Positions 41,098 through 50,325 of a DNA stretch of 64,000 nt are shown one piece after another. Under the pieces are notes generated by a model that saw only the letters and a list, made by a program, of their open reading frames with translations, was not told where the DNA came from and searched no databases. Source of the stretch: Halovenus sp037080055 (lineage in GTDB: Archaea > Halobacteriota > Halobacteria > Halobacteriales > Haloarculaceae); contig NZ_JBAOJI010000004.1 of NCBI RefSeq assembly GCF_037080055.1, positions 62,001 through 126,000 of the forward strand, read 5' to 3'. Position 1 is the stretch's first letter. Each line of letters begins with the position of its first letter. The position numbers and the translations under genes are program-made.

Positions 41098-41152
41098 ACG
41101 AACAACGATGTAGACGAAAGCCTGTTTTCCGGGCAGTTTCGGTCAGACGGTG

Positions 41153-41845
41153 TTACTCGCGTCGAGCGTCCAGCGCCTGCTTGGCTGTCGGTTCGTTCGG
41201 TCCGAGAAGCGATTCGGCGGCCGAAGCGTTCACTCGGGCGAAGACGTTCAGAATTGGGAGGGCAACGACGAGGAGAGCGATCCCGAGCGGGACTGCGAGC
41301 AGTCGTTGCGTGCTCGTTTGGAAGGTGTCCGCAGCGTGCCAGCCGAAGACCTGAACGTCGAGCGCACCCCCCGGGTAGATCGGTAACAAGGCGAGTTCGA
41401 TTGCCGTCCCGAGAAACGTGACCAGCAACACGAACGAGGCGACCCCGAGCCAGAATTTCAGCAGGACGAATCCGAGACTGCGCCAGGTCGAGGAGGCACG
41501 GACGTAGGCTATCGCGGTGTCGAGGAGGCCAGCCCCGTGGGTGTCGACGTCGTTCGGGGCAGCGATGTCGGTTCCGAGCAACGAATTCGCGAGGGTGCGC
41601 TCGAACGCGGCAATAGAGCGCAGCGCGATGACAGTACCGAAGAGAATGGCGAGTCCGACGAGTAACACCGACAGACCCAGTCCCAGCGACAATCCGATGA
41701 CGGTCAGGATGAAATAGGCGAGGCCGAGCGGGAACGCCAACAGCAAATAGAGGAGATTCCGGTAGGTCTGCCCGTCCGCGACCGATCCGAGGATGCCGAC
41801 GGGTGAATCCGAGGCGGTGGAGTCAGGTGTCGTCGGTGGAGTCAT
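41153..41845 (-). CDS. Sensor-domain-like multi-TM membrane protein
   Basis: A 230-residue protein with four or more TM helices. The block YRNLLYLLLAFPLGLAYFIL then a Gly-rich helix and FERTLANSLLG matches the putative sensor domain (PF13796 type) found in actinobacterial and haloarchaeal membrane proteins. It has no kinase domain attached. ATG 41845 is chosen; the upstream frame to 41908 lacks homologous character. A role in membrane sensing is inferred only from the domain name. Confidence 0.75.
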   Translation of the reverse strand: MTPPTTPDSTASDSPVGILGSVADGQTYRNLLYLLLAFPLGLAYFILTVIGLSLGLGLSVLLVGLAILFGTVIALRSIAAFERTLANSLLGTDIAAPNDVDTHGAGLLDTAIAYVRASSTWRSLGFVLLKFWLGVASFVLLVTFLGTAIELALLPIYPGGALDVQVFGWHAADTFQTSTQRLLAVPLGIALLVVALPILNVFARVNASAAESLLGPNEPTAKQALDARRE

Positions 41846-41913
41846 GCAACGGCCAGTACGTGATGGTGAGACAAAAGGTCGGGAGCAGCGGTTCTCGCTC
41901 GGAAACACGACAC

Positions 41914-42252
41914 TTACGAGAGATCGAGATCGGTCTCACCAGTGAGCAGACGATAGCTGGCTAGCGTCCCTGCCATCGACGGTGCCTCCTCGTCGTCTTT
42001 GGCCTGCGTGCCGTAGTCCATCCAGCGGCCGCCGGTGTAGCTGTACATTTCGAACCCGTCGGTCGTTTCGATGATAATATCGATGACGGCATCAGCAGGG
42101 GCATCAGCGGGCAGTGACACCGACCGGACTCCCTCGTCGTGATCCATGACCCACACGCCAATTGCTTCGTCGACTTCTTCGAGGAGGTCAGCAGCGTCGG
42201 CTTCCGAGAGGGGGTGCTCCGGCCAATCTTCGGCGGGTTCTGGTTGCTCCAT
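41914..42252 (-). CDS. Small acidic protein of unknown function
   Basis: A 112-residue acidic protein from ATG 42252. The N-terminus EQPEPAEDWPEHPLSEADAA is followed by a beta-rich part (VWVMDHDEGVRSVSLPADAP, then IIIETTDGFEMYSYTGGRWM). There are no TM or metal motifs. It diverges from the DUF4864-like gene at 42326. The two start codons are ~73 nt apart. Confidence 0.68.
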   Translation of the reverse strand: MEQPEPAEDWPEHPLSEADAADLLEEVDEAIGVWVMDHDEGVRSVSLPADAPADAVIDIIIETTDGFEMYSYTGGRWMDYGTQAKDDEEAPSMAGTLASYRLLTGETDLDLS

Positions 42253-42325
42253 ATGTTCCGTTCGTGCTGTGGCCGTTTCCCTCTTTTCGAGAGACGGTTT
42301 AGTGTTTCCAGGCCGTAGGGAGGTC

Positions 42326-42736
42326 ATGGCAGACGAGTTATATCCGATCACCAAACTCCCTCAACCCGACCCGGAGTACGGCCCAGCAGAGGTGATCGAC
42401 ATCCAGCTATCGGCGCTGGCGAGCAACGACGACCCAGTCGTCGACGCAGGAATCAAGACCGCGTACAACTTCGCATCCCCGGCGAATCGCCGTGCAACCG
42501 GGCCGTTAGATCGGTTTATCAAGATGGTAAACGGGCCGCAGTACGCGCCGATGATCGATCACACGGAGGCCACAACTGGCCCACTCGAACGGGACGGTGA
42601 CAGGGCCCAGCAGCGCGTGACCCTGACCGGGCCGTCCGGCCGGACCGTGACCTATCTGTTCGGACTCTCGCAGTACGATGGTCCGGAGGAATCGCTCGTG
42701 GACTGTTGGCTCACCGACAGCGTTTTGATCGACTGA
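42326..42736 (+). CDS. DUF4864-like protein
   Basis: A 136-residue cytosolic protein. The opening ELYPITKLPQPDPEYGPAEV leads into VIDIQLSALASNDDPVVDAG and AYNFASPANRRATGPLDRFI, the arrangement of the DUF4864 family (A/Y-x-F-A-S-P followed by F-x-x-M-V) as I know it. A likely NTF2-like fold; function unknown. ATG 42326 is preferred over the longer frame from 42146, which overlaps the divergent gene. It converges on the methyltransferase, 4 nt apart. Confidence 0.72.
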   Translation: MADELYPITKLPQPDPEYGPAEVIDIQLSALASNDDPVVDAGIKTAYNFASPANRRATGPLDRFIKMVNGPQYAPMIDHTEATTGPLERDGDRAQQRVTLTGPSGRTVTYLFGLSQYDGPEESLVDCWLTDSVLID

Positions 42737-42740
42737 TTGG

Positions 42741-43351
42741 TTACTCGTCTGGCTCTGCAACGAGCACGCCAACCTGATCGGCGACCATCTCAACTGCGAT
42801 CAGGGCGTACCCCTCGTCGGTGAACGCGTCGGCGAGGACGCCGACCGTCGCCGGTCGTCGACTTCGGGGCTGTAAAACGGTTCGTCGGGATTCGGCCCGT
42901 CGAAGAACATCACGTCACCGAGAACGATCCGGCGTGGCTCCAGTGCTGCGATGACTTCGACCGCCTCGCGTTTCTCCTCGTCGCTCAGATGATGCATCGC
43001 GAAGTTCGAGGTGACGGTATCCACGTCAGTTCCCTCGACGTTCGGTTCGCGGAACCGACCGTGGCCGAACTCGATGGTTTCGACGCCGCGGTCGTCGGCT
43101 TTCTGTCGGGCCCGGTCGAGCATGCCGTCGCTGATATCTCGGCCGATCACTCGGCCGGCGTCGGCAGCGAGACCGAAGGCAATCGCGCCGGTTCCCGTTC
43201 CAAGATCGAGTACGGTATCGCTGGCGTCTGGATCTGCGTGGCTGACGACCAGATCCGCCGCAGCACGATACTCCGGTGAGTCCTGATTCTCGTCGTAGTC
43301 GGCGGCAGATTCGGAAAACCGCTCGGCGTGTTCGTCGAGAGATTTCTTCAT
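42741..43351 (-). pseudogene. Class I SAM methyltransferase with a C-terminal frameshift
   Basis: The first ~165 residues are a Rossmann methyltransferase: MKKSLDEHAERFSESAADYD, motif I VLDLGTGTGAIAFGL, SNFAMHHLSDEEKREAVEVI and IVLGDVMFF. After SPEVDD near 42858 the frame shifts: as written it ends in a Ser/Arg-rich tail at 42800. In the other frame the sensible ending P-A-T-V-G-V-L-A-D-A-F then EMVADQVGVLVAEPDE runs to a stop at 42741. One missing C restores a 203-residue enzyme and a 4-nt gap to the next gene. Real mutation or sequencing error is unresolved. Confidence 0.78.
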
Positions 43352-43531
43352 GAGTAGATGTCGGGCGGCCACGGCAAAAATTCACTCGCCAGAACCACGG
43401 TATATTACCGGGACCGAATCAGTGGTCAGAGCAGTCGGGACGGCGGAGATATCAGCGAGGTGATTTGGCGCACGCCAACTGAATCCTTATTGACTCCACT
43501 GCGAAAGGGCGACGTGTAGCGATTCCAAGGC

Positions 43532-43936
43532 ATGACGGAGCAAACCCAGCAATCCCAGGCAAAAGACGAGACAGGGTGTGTGATCGACGAGGACAACCAG
43601 ATCGAGGAGGTGTTAGCTGCGCTGAAAAACGAGCGGTGTCGGAAGATAATGCGCGAGACAGACCAGGAGACGCTGTCAGCAGATGAGCTGTCCGAGCGGT
43701 GTGAGATTCCGCTCTCGACGGTCTATCGGGTCGTCCAACGACTCGTCGAGGTAGGGGTTCTAGAGAAGCGGGTGCGGCTTTCTTCGTATCCCCAGTACAC
43801 ACACGAGTACGCTCTCGTCGCCGAGACGGTTAGGATCGATATCGGCGGCGAGTCGGTGCTATCGCTGTCAGTGTCCCGCCAAAGCGAGATTTCTGGTGGG
43901 TCCGAGCAGCCGAATCAGCAGTTATCGGCGGATTGA
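43532..43936 (+). CDS. Winged-helix transcriptional regulator
   Basis: A 134-residue protein. The HTH lies at residues ~25-85: VLAALKNERCRKIMRETDQE, then LSADELSERCEIPLSTVYRV and VQRLVEVGVLEKRVRLSS. The C-terminal part (VAETVRIDIGGESVLSLSVS) is short and beta-rich. It is of the small ArsR-like class common in haloarchaea. Targets are unknown; no operon partner. It converges on the sulfurtransferase gene with ~80 nt between. Confidence 0.82.
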   Translation: MTEQTQQSQAKDETGCVIDEDNQIEEVLAALKNERCRKIMRETDQETLSADELSERCEIPLSTVYRVVQRLVEVGVLEKRVRLSSYPQYTHEYALVAETVRIDIGGESVLSLSVSRQSEISGGSEQPNQQLSAD

Positions 43937-44015
43937 ACGACTCCCCGAAAGCGGGCAGATGTATCCGGGCTGGTCGGGAGTGGCAAGGCCCGTCCGATGG
44001 TCGTCAAAGAGCGAC

Positions 44016-44873
44016 TCACCGGAGGTCTGCACTCGACGCACTTTCGACGGGAAAGCCGACGCTGTTGGCCCATTCGACGAACGAGCCATAGTAGTACGAG
44101 ACATTGTCGTACCCGAGGAGTTCGACGAGAACGAACCAGACGAGTGCTGATCGCTCACCCACGCGACAGTAGACGATGATCGGCTCCGTGTCGGGCATTC
44201 CCGAAAAGATCGTTGCCAACTCCTCGCGGGACCTGAACCGATGGTCACTCTGGATGATCTCTCGACAGGGTTTGTTTATCGCACCGGGGATGTGCCCACC
44301 CCGTTGGACACCTTCGTTCCAGCCAGGCGGTGCCAGAATGTCGCCACGGTACTCCGACGGCGCGCGGACGTCGAGCAGACAGGTACCGGCATCGACAGCG
44401 TTCTCGACTTCGTCGCGGCGTGCGCGGATGGCTTCGTTTCTGGCGGGGACCGGATACTCCCGGTCGGAGACAGTCGGCCGCTCGGTCGTGGTAGGGTAGT
44501 CATTTTGCATCCAGTATTTCCGACCGCCGTCGAGGAGACAGATGTTGTCGTGGCCGAAATAGCGTAGCAACCAGAACGTGTGTGCAGCAAACCAGTTGAA
44601 AAAGTCGCCGTAGAGAACGACCGTCGTCTGCGGCGTGATCCCGCAGTCGCCGAGCAGAGACGACATCGCTTCCGGAGAGAGAATATCGAATGTCTCGGTG
44701 TCCTGCAGGTCCGCCCGCCAGTCGATGTCGATTGCGCCCGGGATGTGTCCCGAACTGTACGCTTCCTCTCGAATGCTCACTTCGAGCAATCGATACTGTG
44801 GATCATCGGACTGAATCGTATCGAGGTGTTGTTCAAGTTGTTCCGGCTGGACCAGCGGGCCATCGAGAGTCAC
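44016..44873 (-). CDS. Two-domain rhodanese-type sulfurtransferase
   Basis: A 285-residue enzyme of the thiosulfate/3-mercaptopyruvate sulfurtransferase class. The N-terminal rhodanese domain (LLEVSIREEAYSSGHIPGAI) lacks the active cysteine. The C-terminal domain has CLLDVRAPSEYRGDI, GHIPGAINKPC and the active loop YCRVGERSALVWF, with Cys as sulfur carrier. The CRxGxR-type loop favours thiosulfate over mercaptopyruvate. The start is a GTG at 44873 that overlaps the upstream regulator's TGA by 4 nt (GTGA). Confidence 0.92.
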   Translation of the reverse strand: MTLDGPLVQPEQLEQHLDTIQSDDPQYRLLEVSIREEAYSSGHIPGAIDIDWRADLQDTETFDILSPEAMSSLLGDCGITPQTTVVLYGDFFNWFAAHTFWLLRYFGHDNICLLDGGRKYWMQNDYPTTTERPTVSDREYPVPARNEAIRARRDEVENAVDAGTCLLDVRAPSEYRGDILAPPGWNEGVQRGGHIPGAINKPCREIIQSDHRFRSREELATIFSGMPDTEPIIVYCRVGERSALVWFVLVELLGYDNVSYYYGSFVEWANSVGFPVESASSADLR

Positions 44874-45631
44874 GTCCCATCACCCCGGCTCGGCGTCTGG
44901 GGGAAGCTCTCGAACTCGACAGGCTGTTCGTTGGTCGCAAACGATTTGGCGAGTTTCGATTCGGCACTCCGCAGCCGATACGAGAGCGTCGAACGTGGGC
45001 AATCGAGTTCGTCGGAGAGTTCTTCGAGAGTTATCTGACGGGGCCGTTCGTAGTACCCTCGTTTCACCGCCGCGACGAGCGCTTCGCGTTGTTCCGACGG
45101 GAGGTTCTGCGGAGCGAATAGCTCGGTTCGTCGCTTCGAGGCCTGCCCGATATGCCCGAACTCGAACCGGATGCCGTCGACCAGTGTGACCTGAAGCGAG
45201 TCGTAGAACAACCCGACCCCGTCCTCCGATTCCAGGAGCACCGACCAGGTCTCGCGCTGTCCGCTCCGTTCGATCTCGAACAGGACATCCGTGCCGAGAT
45301 ACTCCGCGGCCAGGGAACTGACCGATTCACACCCGTCGAAGTCCTTGAAATGATAGTACAGTTCGCTTTCGCGTTCAGTTTCGTTCAGAATCTCGCTGTG
45401 TATCGATCCCGTACACGAGGCGGGTGTGATCTGTTCACTCGCGAGCAGCGCCTCCTCCGGCGTGTCGGCAGGAGCGCATCGCATCCCCTCGAATCGTTCG
45501 AGTCGCCAGAACTCGTCGAGTTCGATACACCCGCCGATACCTCTGGAGGAGGGGTCTTCGGCGTCGGGACACAACCGTTCGAGCGGGGCTGTTGTGCGTT
45601 CGTATACGAGGTCGAACACGAACTCACGCAT
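44870..45631 (-). CDS. Bacterio-opsin-activator-type HTH regulator
   Basis: A 253-residue protein. The N-terminal ~185 residues are a sensor-like domain (MREFVFDLVYERTTAPLERL). The C-terminus carries the HTH_10 unit with PSEQREALVAAVKRGYYERP, ITLEELSDELDCPRSTLSYR and LRSAESKLA, the form seen in Bat-like haloarchaeal regulators. It overlaps the sulfurtransferase gene by 4 nt and probably controls or senses for it. The ligand is unknown; several cysteines in the sensor part (C21, C35, C52, C73) could matter for sulfur or redox sensing. Confidence 0.88.
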   Translation of the reverse strand: MREFVFDLVYERTTAPLERLCPDAEDPSSRGIGGCIELDEFWRLERFEGMRCAPADTPEEALLASEQITPASCTGSIHSEILNETERESELYYHFKDFDGCESVSSLAAEYLGTDVLFEIERSGQRETWSVLLESEDGVGLFYDSLQVTLVDGIRFEFGHIGQASKRRTELFAPQNLPSEQREALVAAVKRGYYERPRQITLEELSDELDCPRSTLSYRLRSAESKLAKSFATNEQPVEFESFPQTPSRGDGT

Positions 45632-45769
45632 CTGTGTAGAGTGTAGGTGCGGTCGAATAAGACCCTTTGCCGTATCGCGGTCAGCCGTCCCTCCACAAGT
45701 GCCCGCGTGCGGTTAGCTGGCAGTCCCGGAGATCACAGACGCTTTGTCGCCGGCCCCGAACCGATAGGT

Positions 45770-46798
45770 ATGGATATCACGTTCGACGGCAGCCGCGCCC
45801 GCGGTGACAACGCTGCTCGCGAGCAGTTTTACGACTCGCGGGGCTACGGGCGGCCCAGCGGGGGAACGCTCGAACTCGCCGCGGTGGAGACCGCCCACCT
45901 ACTCTACCGGGGCGATCTCGACAGCGTGCGAGACACGCGGGACGACTCCCGACTCGGCTTCGAGGAGTTTCTGGCGCTCGATGCCGTCTCGGAGGTCGAC
46001 TTTTTCGTCTACAAGGATCTGCGCGACCGGGGATTTTATCTCTCGACGACCGACGACGAGCGTGCGGAGGATTTCCTCGTCTATCCGCGGGGCAAAGGTC
46101 CGTGGGACGACGACGTCGCCTACCGCGTCTGGACACTCAGCGAGCGAGCCGACGTGCGAGCACCTGCGGTGCAGCAACTGGCAACGGGATCGGGAACCGG
46201 CGTTCTCGCCGTCGTTGACGAGGAGAGTGAGGTGAGTTACTTCGAGGTGACCGAGCCGGCAGTCGAGGGGTCGACAGACCACGATCTCCCGGAGGTGAAC
46301 GGCGAGTTACTCGCGGATCGCGTGCTCGTCTCGGATCCACCCCGACCGCTGCACCAACACGCGTTCTACGGCCAGCCACTCGACGGCGACGGCAGCGCCG
46401 TGCAGTTGTCACTGGTCGAGGCCGCCTATCTCGCCGGGGAAGAGCTGTTGAGTCTTCCCGAGGGGAGTCGACGAGCCATCGTCAACCGTGGACAGGCCGT
46501 CGAAGGCGAACGGTTCGACCGCCGACTTCGCGTCTACGAACTGCTCCGCGAATCGGGCGTCGTTCCGAAGACTGGCTTCAAGTTCGGAGCCGATTTCCGG
46601 ACCTACGCGAACGTCGAGTCGGTCGACGACCTCGGCCACTCCGAGTATCTGGTTCGCGTGCTCCCGGCCGAACACAGCTTCGAGCCGCGTGATCTCGCGC
46701 TGGACGTGCGACTCGCCCACGGCGTCCGCAAAGAGATGCGGTTTGCGCTGGTCGGCGACGATGTCGACTGGCTCGGTGTGACGCGACTGACGCCGTAG
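45770..46798 (+). CDS. endA: tRNA-intron (splicing) endonuclease EndA
   Basis: A 342-residue endonuclease that cuts bulge-helix-bulge motifs in pre-tRNA and rRNA. It consists of two fused repeats, each with an L-x-x-x-E-A/T-x-Y/L-L pattern (LELAAVETAHLLYRGDLDSV and LSLVEAAYLAGEELLSLPEG), the double-length form of haloarchaea. The catalytic region near the C-terminus includes YELLRESGVVPKTGFKFGAD, a His in DDLGHSEYLV and Lys in HGVRKEMRFALV. ATG 45770 is used; longer frames toward 45647 overlap the divergent promoter. Confidence 0.92.
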   Translation: MDITFDGSRARGDNAAREQFYDSRGYGRPSGGTLELAAVETAHLLYRGDLDSVRDTRDDSRLGFEEFLALDAVSEVDFFVYKDLRDRGFYLSTTDDERAEDFLVYPRGKGPWDDDVAYRVWTLSERADVRAPAVQQLATGSGTGVLAVVDEESEVSYFEVTEPAVEGSTDHDLPEVNGELLADRVLVSDPPRPLHQHAFYGQPLDGDGSAVQLSLVEAAYLAGEELLSLPEGSRRAIVNRGQAVEGERFDRRLRVYELLRESGVVPKTGFKFGADFRTYANVESVDDLGHSEYLVRVLPAEHSFEPRDLALDVRLAHGVRKEMRFALVGDDVDWLGVTRLTP

Positions 46799-46850
46799 CC
46801 TGTGTGCGGTCAGCCTTCATTTAACCAACTAGCACAAAAGATTTAACCAA

Positions 46851-46860
46851 GTGTTGTTAG
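46851..46860 (+). promoter_or_regulatory. GTGTTGTTAG block shared by both surface-protein promoters
   Basis: GTGTTGTTAG is found here and at 50305-50314, in both cases starting exactly 21 nt before the ATG and just after the TATA region. It may be a remnant of the gene duplication or a shared regulatory site. Confidence 0.5.
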
Positions 46861-46871
46861 TTGAGAAGATA

Positions 46872-49800
46872 ATGACGCCGCCCGGAGAGCCAGCGCTTCG
46901 ACGACAGTTGTTACGAACCGGGTTCGTTACTGTTGCACTCCTCTGTGCGGTCGCAGTGGTCGGGTCGGGGCCTGCTCTCGCCCAGGAGACCGATGACAAG
47001 TCAGTCGAGTTGGCCGGGAACGGAACGGAAGAGAATCCCTACGAGATCACGACCGTCGAGGAGTTTAGTGCGATAGAGGATGATATGGACGCGCAGTACG
47101 TGCTCGAGAGGGATATAAATATCACAGAGGTAGGTTGTGCAGCGGATACAGAGGAGTTCTGTGTAATCGGGCACCCATCCAGAGAGAAGACGTTCACCGG
47201 AACCTTCGACGGCCAAAACCACACGATCGAGACACCGGATGACTCTCAGTTGGCGTATCTCATACATACGAACAACGGGACGATCCGTGACCTCCGTGTC
47301 AACCGCGAGTTAATAACTGAGGTTCAGTTACCGCTCCCATACGACCCTCCTGCTGTGGGTGTGGTCGTAGAGAACAACGGCATCGTGTCGAACGTGACCG
47401 TCGTAGGAGGGGAGTTTGGGGACGATCGCGCGGGCGGTATTGTCGGGACGAACCGCGGACGGATCGTCGGGAGCAAACTGGTCAACGCGACCGTCTGGGG
47501 TAAGGGAGGTGGGATCGCAATCTCGAACCAGAATGGAACGATTGCCGACAGTGCGGTCGTGAATGCGACGGTTAACTACGACGGCGACGCTGGAGGGATC
47601 GCGGCACACAGCCGGAACGGAACCATCGAAGGAGTTACCGTAACTGGTACGATTCACGGCACAACTGTCGGTGGCATCGTGGGGTACGCCAACGACACCA
47701 GCATCAGAGACGTGACAGTCTCGGGGACGATTGACGGAGAGACCGCCGGTGGGATCGCCGGGCAGACGACCGACGCGAGTCTCACAAACGTGACTGTCGA
47801 CGCGACGGTCGAGGGAGACACGGCAGGGGGAATGATCGGGAATGCAACGGACACCCGGATCGAACTGGCGAAGACGACGGCGCGCGTCGACGGCGTCACG
47901 GCGGGCGGGTTGATCGGCGTCGCCAGCGATACGACCGTAGCCGAGACAGTCGTTGCTGGGAGGGTCACCGGTACGGGACAGACCGGCGGCATCATCGGGA
48001 GCGTCGAGATCGAGGCCGATCGGACGAGTCTGGAAGCGACCTACTGGGATCGAGAAGCAACCGGACAGCGGTACGCGAGCGGTAACCGAAGAGTGTCTGC
48101 ACTCAGCAGTACGACGGAGCAAATGACAGGGCTGTCAGCCGTCGAGGAACTGAGCGAGTTAGATTTCATCACCGACTGGCGGACGACCGAAGGGTATCCC
48201 GAGCCGGCACCACTGGCTGGGAACGGGACAGCAGAAGATCCGTACGTCATTCGGACGACGAGACACCTCCTGGCACTCGGTGAGCAGCCGGACGCACACT
48301 ACGTGCTCGAGAATGACATCGATGCCAGCGAGACGGCCGAGTGGGACACTCTCACCGACTACGGAACCGGCTGGGACCCAATCCATCGGTTTACCGGCGT
48401 TCTCGACGGGCAGAATCACTCTATTCGGGGACTCACGATCGATCGACCCGACCCATCACGGATCGGATTCATCGGAACCAACAGCGGAACGATCCGCGAC
48501 CTCGAACTGCTGGAGCCGACCTTCGAGACGAGAGACGGAAGGAATCATGTCTGGCATTCACCGGCCGGACTGGTCGTCGGCGTGAACTACGGCACGATAT
48601 CCGGGGTGACAGTTACGGATGGGTACATTATCAACCGAGAAGAAGTCGGCGGAATCGCGGGTAACAATACCAACGGGACTCTCTCGGACGTGACAGTCAG
48701 GGGGACGACAGTCGAGGCCGAAGGCACAGGTGGTGGTATCGCCGGGCAGAACTACGGTACAATCGAAGACGCACGGGTCGGAACCAGTACGATTACTGCG
48801 AGCCGAGAAGCCGGCGGCCTCGTTGGCGAGATGCCCGAGGGCCGAATCACACGCGGGTTCGTGACGGGGACAGTCTCGGGTGAGTCTGCCGGCGGTGTCG
48901 TGGGATCAGCAGGAAACGTCGCCCTTGAAGCAGTCGGAACGACGGCGACAGTTCGCGGCGAGACCGCAGCGGGTGGGCTACTCGCCGAGGCGGACGGAGT
49001 CACAGTCGTCGGTGGGATTTCGGCGGGCCCGGTGAGTTCTGAGAGCGGGCTGATGGGCGCTGTCGCGGCCGTATTCGGCAACGATCGGGACACGATGGGA
49101 ACGGTCTACTTCGACCGAAACCGAACCGGACAGACCCACGCAACCGGGGGCGGAAACGGAACAGCCATCGGGCTGTCGACCGCCGAGATGATCGGCCCCG
49201 ATGTCGAGTCGAAGATGCCCGAACTGGATTTCGAAGAGACGTGGATTCTGACCGACGGCTATCCTGCCCTCCGAACCGACGGTGACGCCGAGTTCCGAGA
49301 GACGGTCCGAGTTCGCTCCGCGGAACTCGCCGACAGAGTCGTCGTCAGCGGAAACGCGACCCAGTTCACGCTGACGGTCGAAAATCTCCAGTCGGACCAG
49401 ACCGTCTACCGGCCCGAGGTGGTGGCCGGCAATCGCTCGCTCGATGCGGAGACAGTCGTACTGTCGCCCGGCGAGCAGCGCTCGCTCGCGACGACGGTAA
49501 ACCTAACCCAGACGGGAACCATGTCGATCGGCGTCGATAGAACCCAGTACGAGACGCTCGCTGTCGTCGCGGAACCGACCCCCTCGCTCGTCGAAATCGA
49601 CGCGCCGGACCGCGTCGCAGCGGGCGAACAGTGCACCATCAGCGCAGTCCTCGAAAACGCCGCTGGCGTGGCGATCAATACGACCGTCGGCTACGAGGCA
49701 GGGAACCAGACAAGGTCACGAGAGATATCAGTCGGTCCCGACGGAACGACCGCCGGATTCGATCTCGTCAGAAACGAAACCGGCGAAATTACCCACACAG

Positions 49801-50249
49801 TCACGGTTCGAGACGAGAGTCGGACCGCGAGCACGGAGATTCGGGAATCCCCGAGCGCCGACGTATCGAGCGTCAAGTTTCCGGAGCCGGTCACCGCAGG
49901 AGAGAAGTTCACTATCGAGGTGGCGCTCACGAACACCGGGGGCGTCGAGATGACCGCACCAGTGACACTCGAAGTCGGCGACGAGACGCTCGATCAGCGG
50001 GAGGTGAGGCTTGCGCCCGGTGAAACGACGGTCGAACTGATCCACAGCATCGACGACGAGGGAACGACCGAACTTCGTGTCGAGACGCCTGCGGATCAGC
50101 AAACGCTGCAAGTTTCGGTCGAATCAGACGGAGGATCGCAGGACAGCACCGACAGTTCGGACGACAGCGGTCCCGGATTCGGTGTCGGTGCCGCGGTCGT
50201 CGCGCTGGTGAGTCTCGTCGTCGCCGGACGGTACAGAGCGCCAGCGTAG
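46872..50249 (+). CDS. Large GLUG-repeat cell-surface protein, PGF-CTERM-like (paralogue 1)
   Basis: A 1125-residue secreted protein. A signal peptide ending ALAQ is followed by KSVELAGNGTEENPYEITTV. Two beta-helix halves (~residues 35-440 and ~445-800) contain GLUG-like repeats of the form G-G-I-x-G-x-N/T-x-G-T-I. Three CARDB-like beta-sandwich domains follow (around 815-1085). It ends with DDSGPGFGVGAAVVALVSLV, a PGF-type sorting motif plus TM helix and basic tail. It should be lipid- and S-layer-anchored. The start is ATG 46872, 26-30 nt after TTTAA. It is a tandem paralogue of the next gene. Confidence 0.87.
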   Translation: MTPPGEPALRRQLLRTGFVTVALLCAVAVVGSGPALAQETDDKSVELAGNGTEENPYEITTVEEFSAIEDDMDAQYVLERDINITEVGCAADTEEFCVIGHPSREKTFTGTFDGQNHTIETPDDSQLAYLIHTNNGTIRDLRVNRELITEVQLPLPYDPPAVGVVVENNGIVSNVTVVGGEFGDDRAGGIVGTNRGRIVGSKLVNATVWGKGGGIAISNQNGTIADSAVVNATVNYDGDAGGIAAHSRNGTIEGVTVTGTIHGTTVGGIVGYANDTSIRDVTVSGTIDGETAGGIAGQTTDASLTNVTVDATVEGDTAGGMIGNATDTRIELAKTTARVDGVTAGGLIGVASDTTVAETVVAGRVTGTGQTGGIIGSVEIEADRTSLEATYWDREATGQRYASGNRRVSALSSTTEQMTGLSAVEELSELDFITDWRTTEGYPEPAPLAGNGTAEDPYVIRTTRHLLALGEQPDAHYVLENDIDASETAEWDTLTDYGTGWDPIHRFTGVLDGQNHSIRGLTIDRPDPSRIGFIGTNSGTIRDLELLEPTFETRDGRNHVWHSPAGLVVGVNYGTISGVTVTDGYIINREEVGGIAGNNTNGTLSDVTVRGTTVEAEGTGGGIAGQNYGTIEDARVGTSTITASREAGGLVGEMPEGRITRGFVTGTVSGESAGGVVGSAGNVALEAVGTTATVRGETAAGGLLAEADGVTVVGGISAGPVSSESGLMGAVAAVFGNDRDTMGTVYFDRNRTGQTHATGGGNGTAIGLSTAEMIGPDVESKMPELDFEETWILTDGYPALRTDGDAEFRETVRVRSAELADRVVVSGNATQFTLTVENLQSDQTVYRPEVVAGNRSLDAETVVLSPGEQRSLATTVNLTQTGTMSIGVDRTQYETLAVVAEPTPSLVEIDAPDRVAAGEQCTISAVLENAAGVAINTTVGYEAGNQTRSREISVGPDGTTAGFDLVRNETGEITHTVTVRDESRTASTEIRESPSADVSSVKFPEPVTAGEKFTIEVALTNTGGVEMTAPVTLEVGDETLDQREVRLAPGETTVELIHSIDDEGTTELRVETPADQQTLQVSVESDGGSQDSTDSSDDSGPGFGVGAAVVALVSLVVAGRYRAPA

Positions 50250-50304
50250 CAAACGCCGGATTCTTGACTTTTATTTCTGTATCTCTCACAAAATATTTAT
50301 GAGG

Positions 50305-50314
50305 GTGTTGTTAG
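50305..50314 (+). promoter_or_regulatory. GTGTTGTTAG block, second copy
   Basis: Same sequence and same 21-nt distance to the start codon as 46851-46860. Confidence 0.5.
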
Positions 50315-50325
50315 TCAGGAATATA

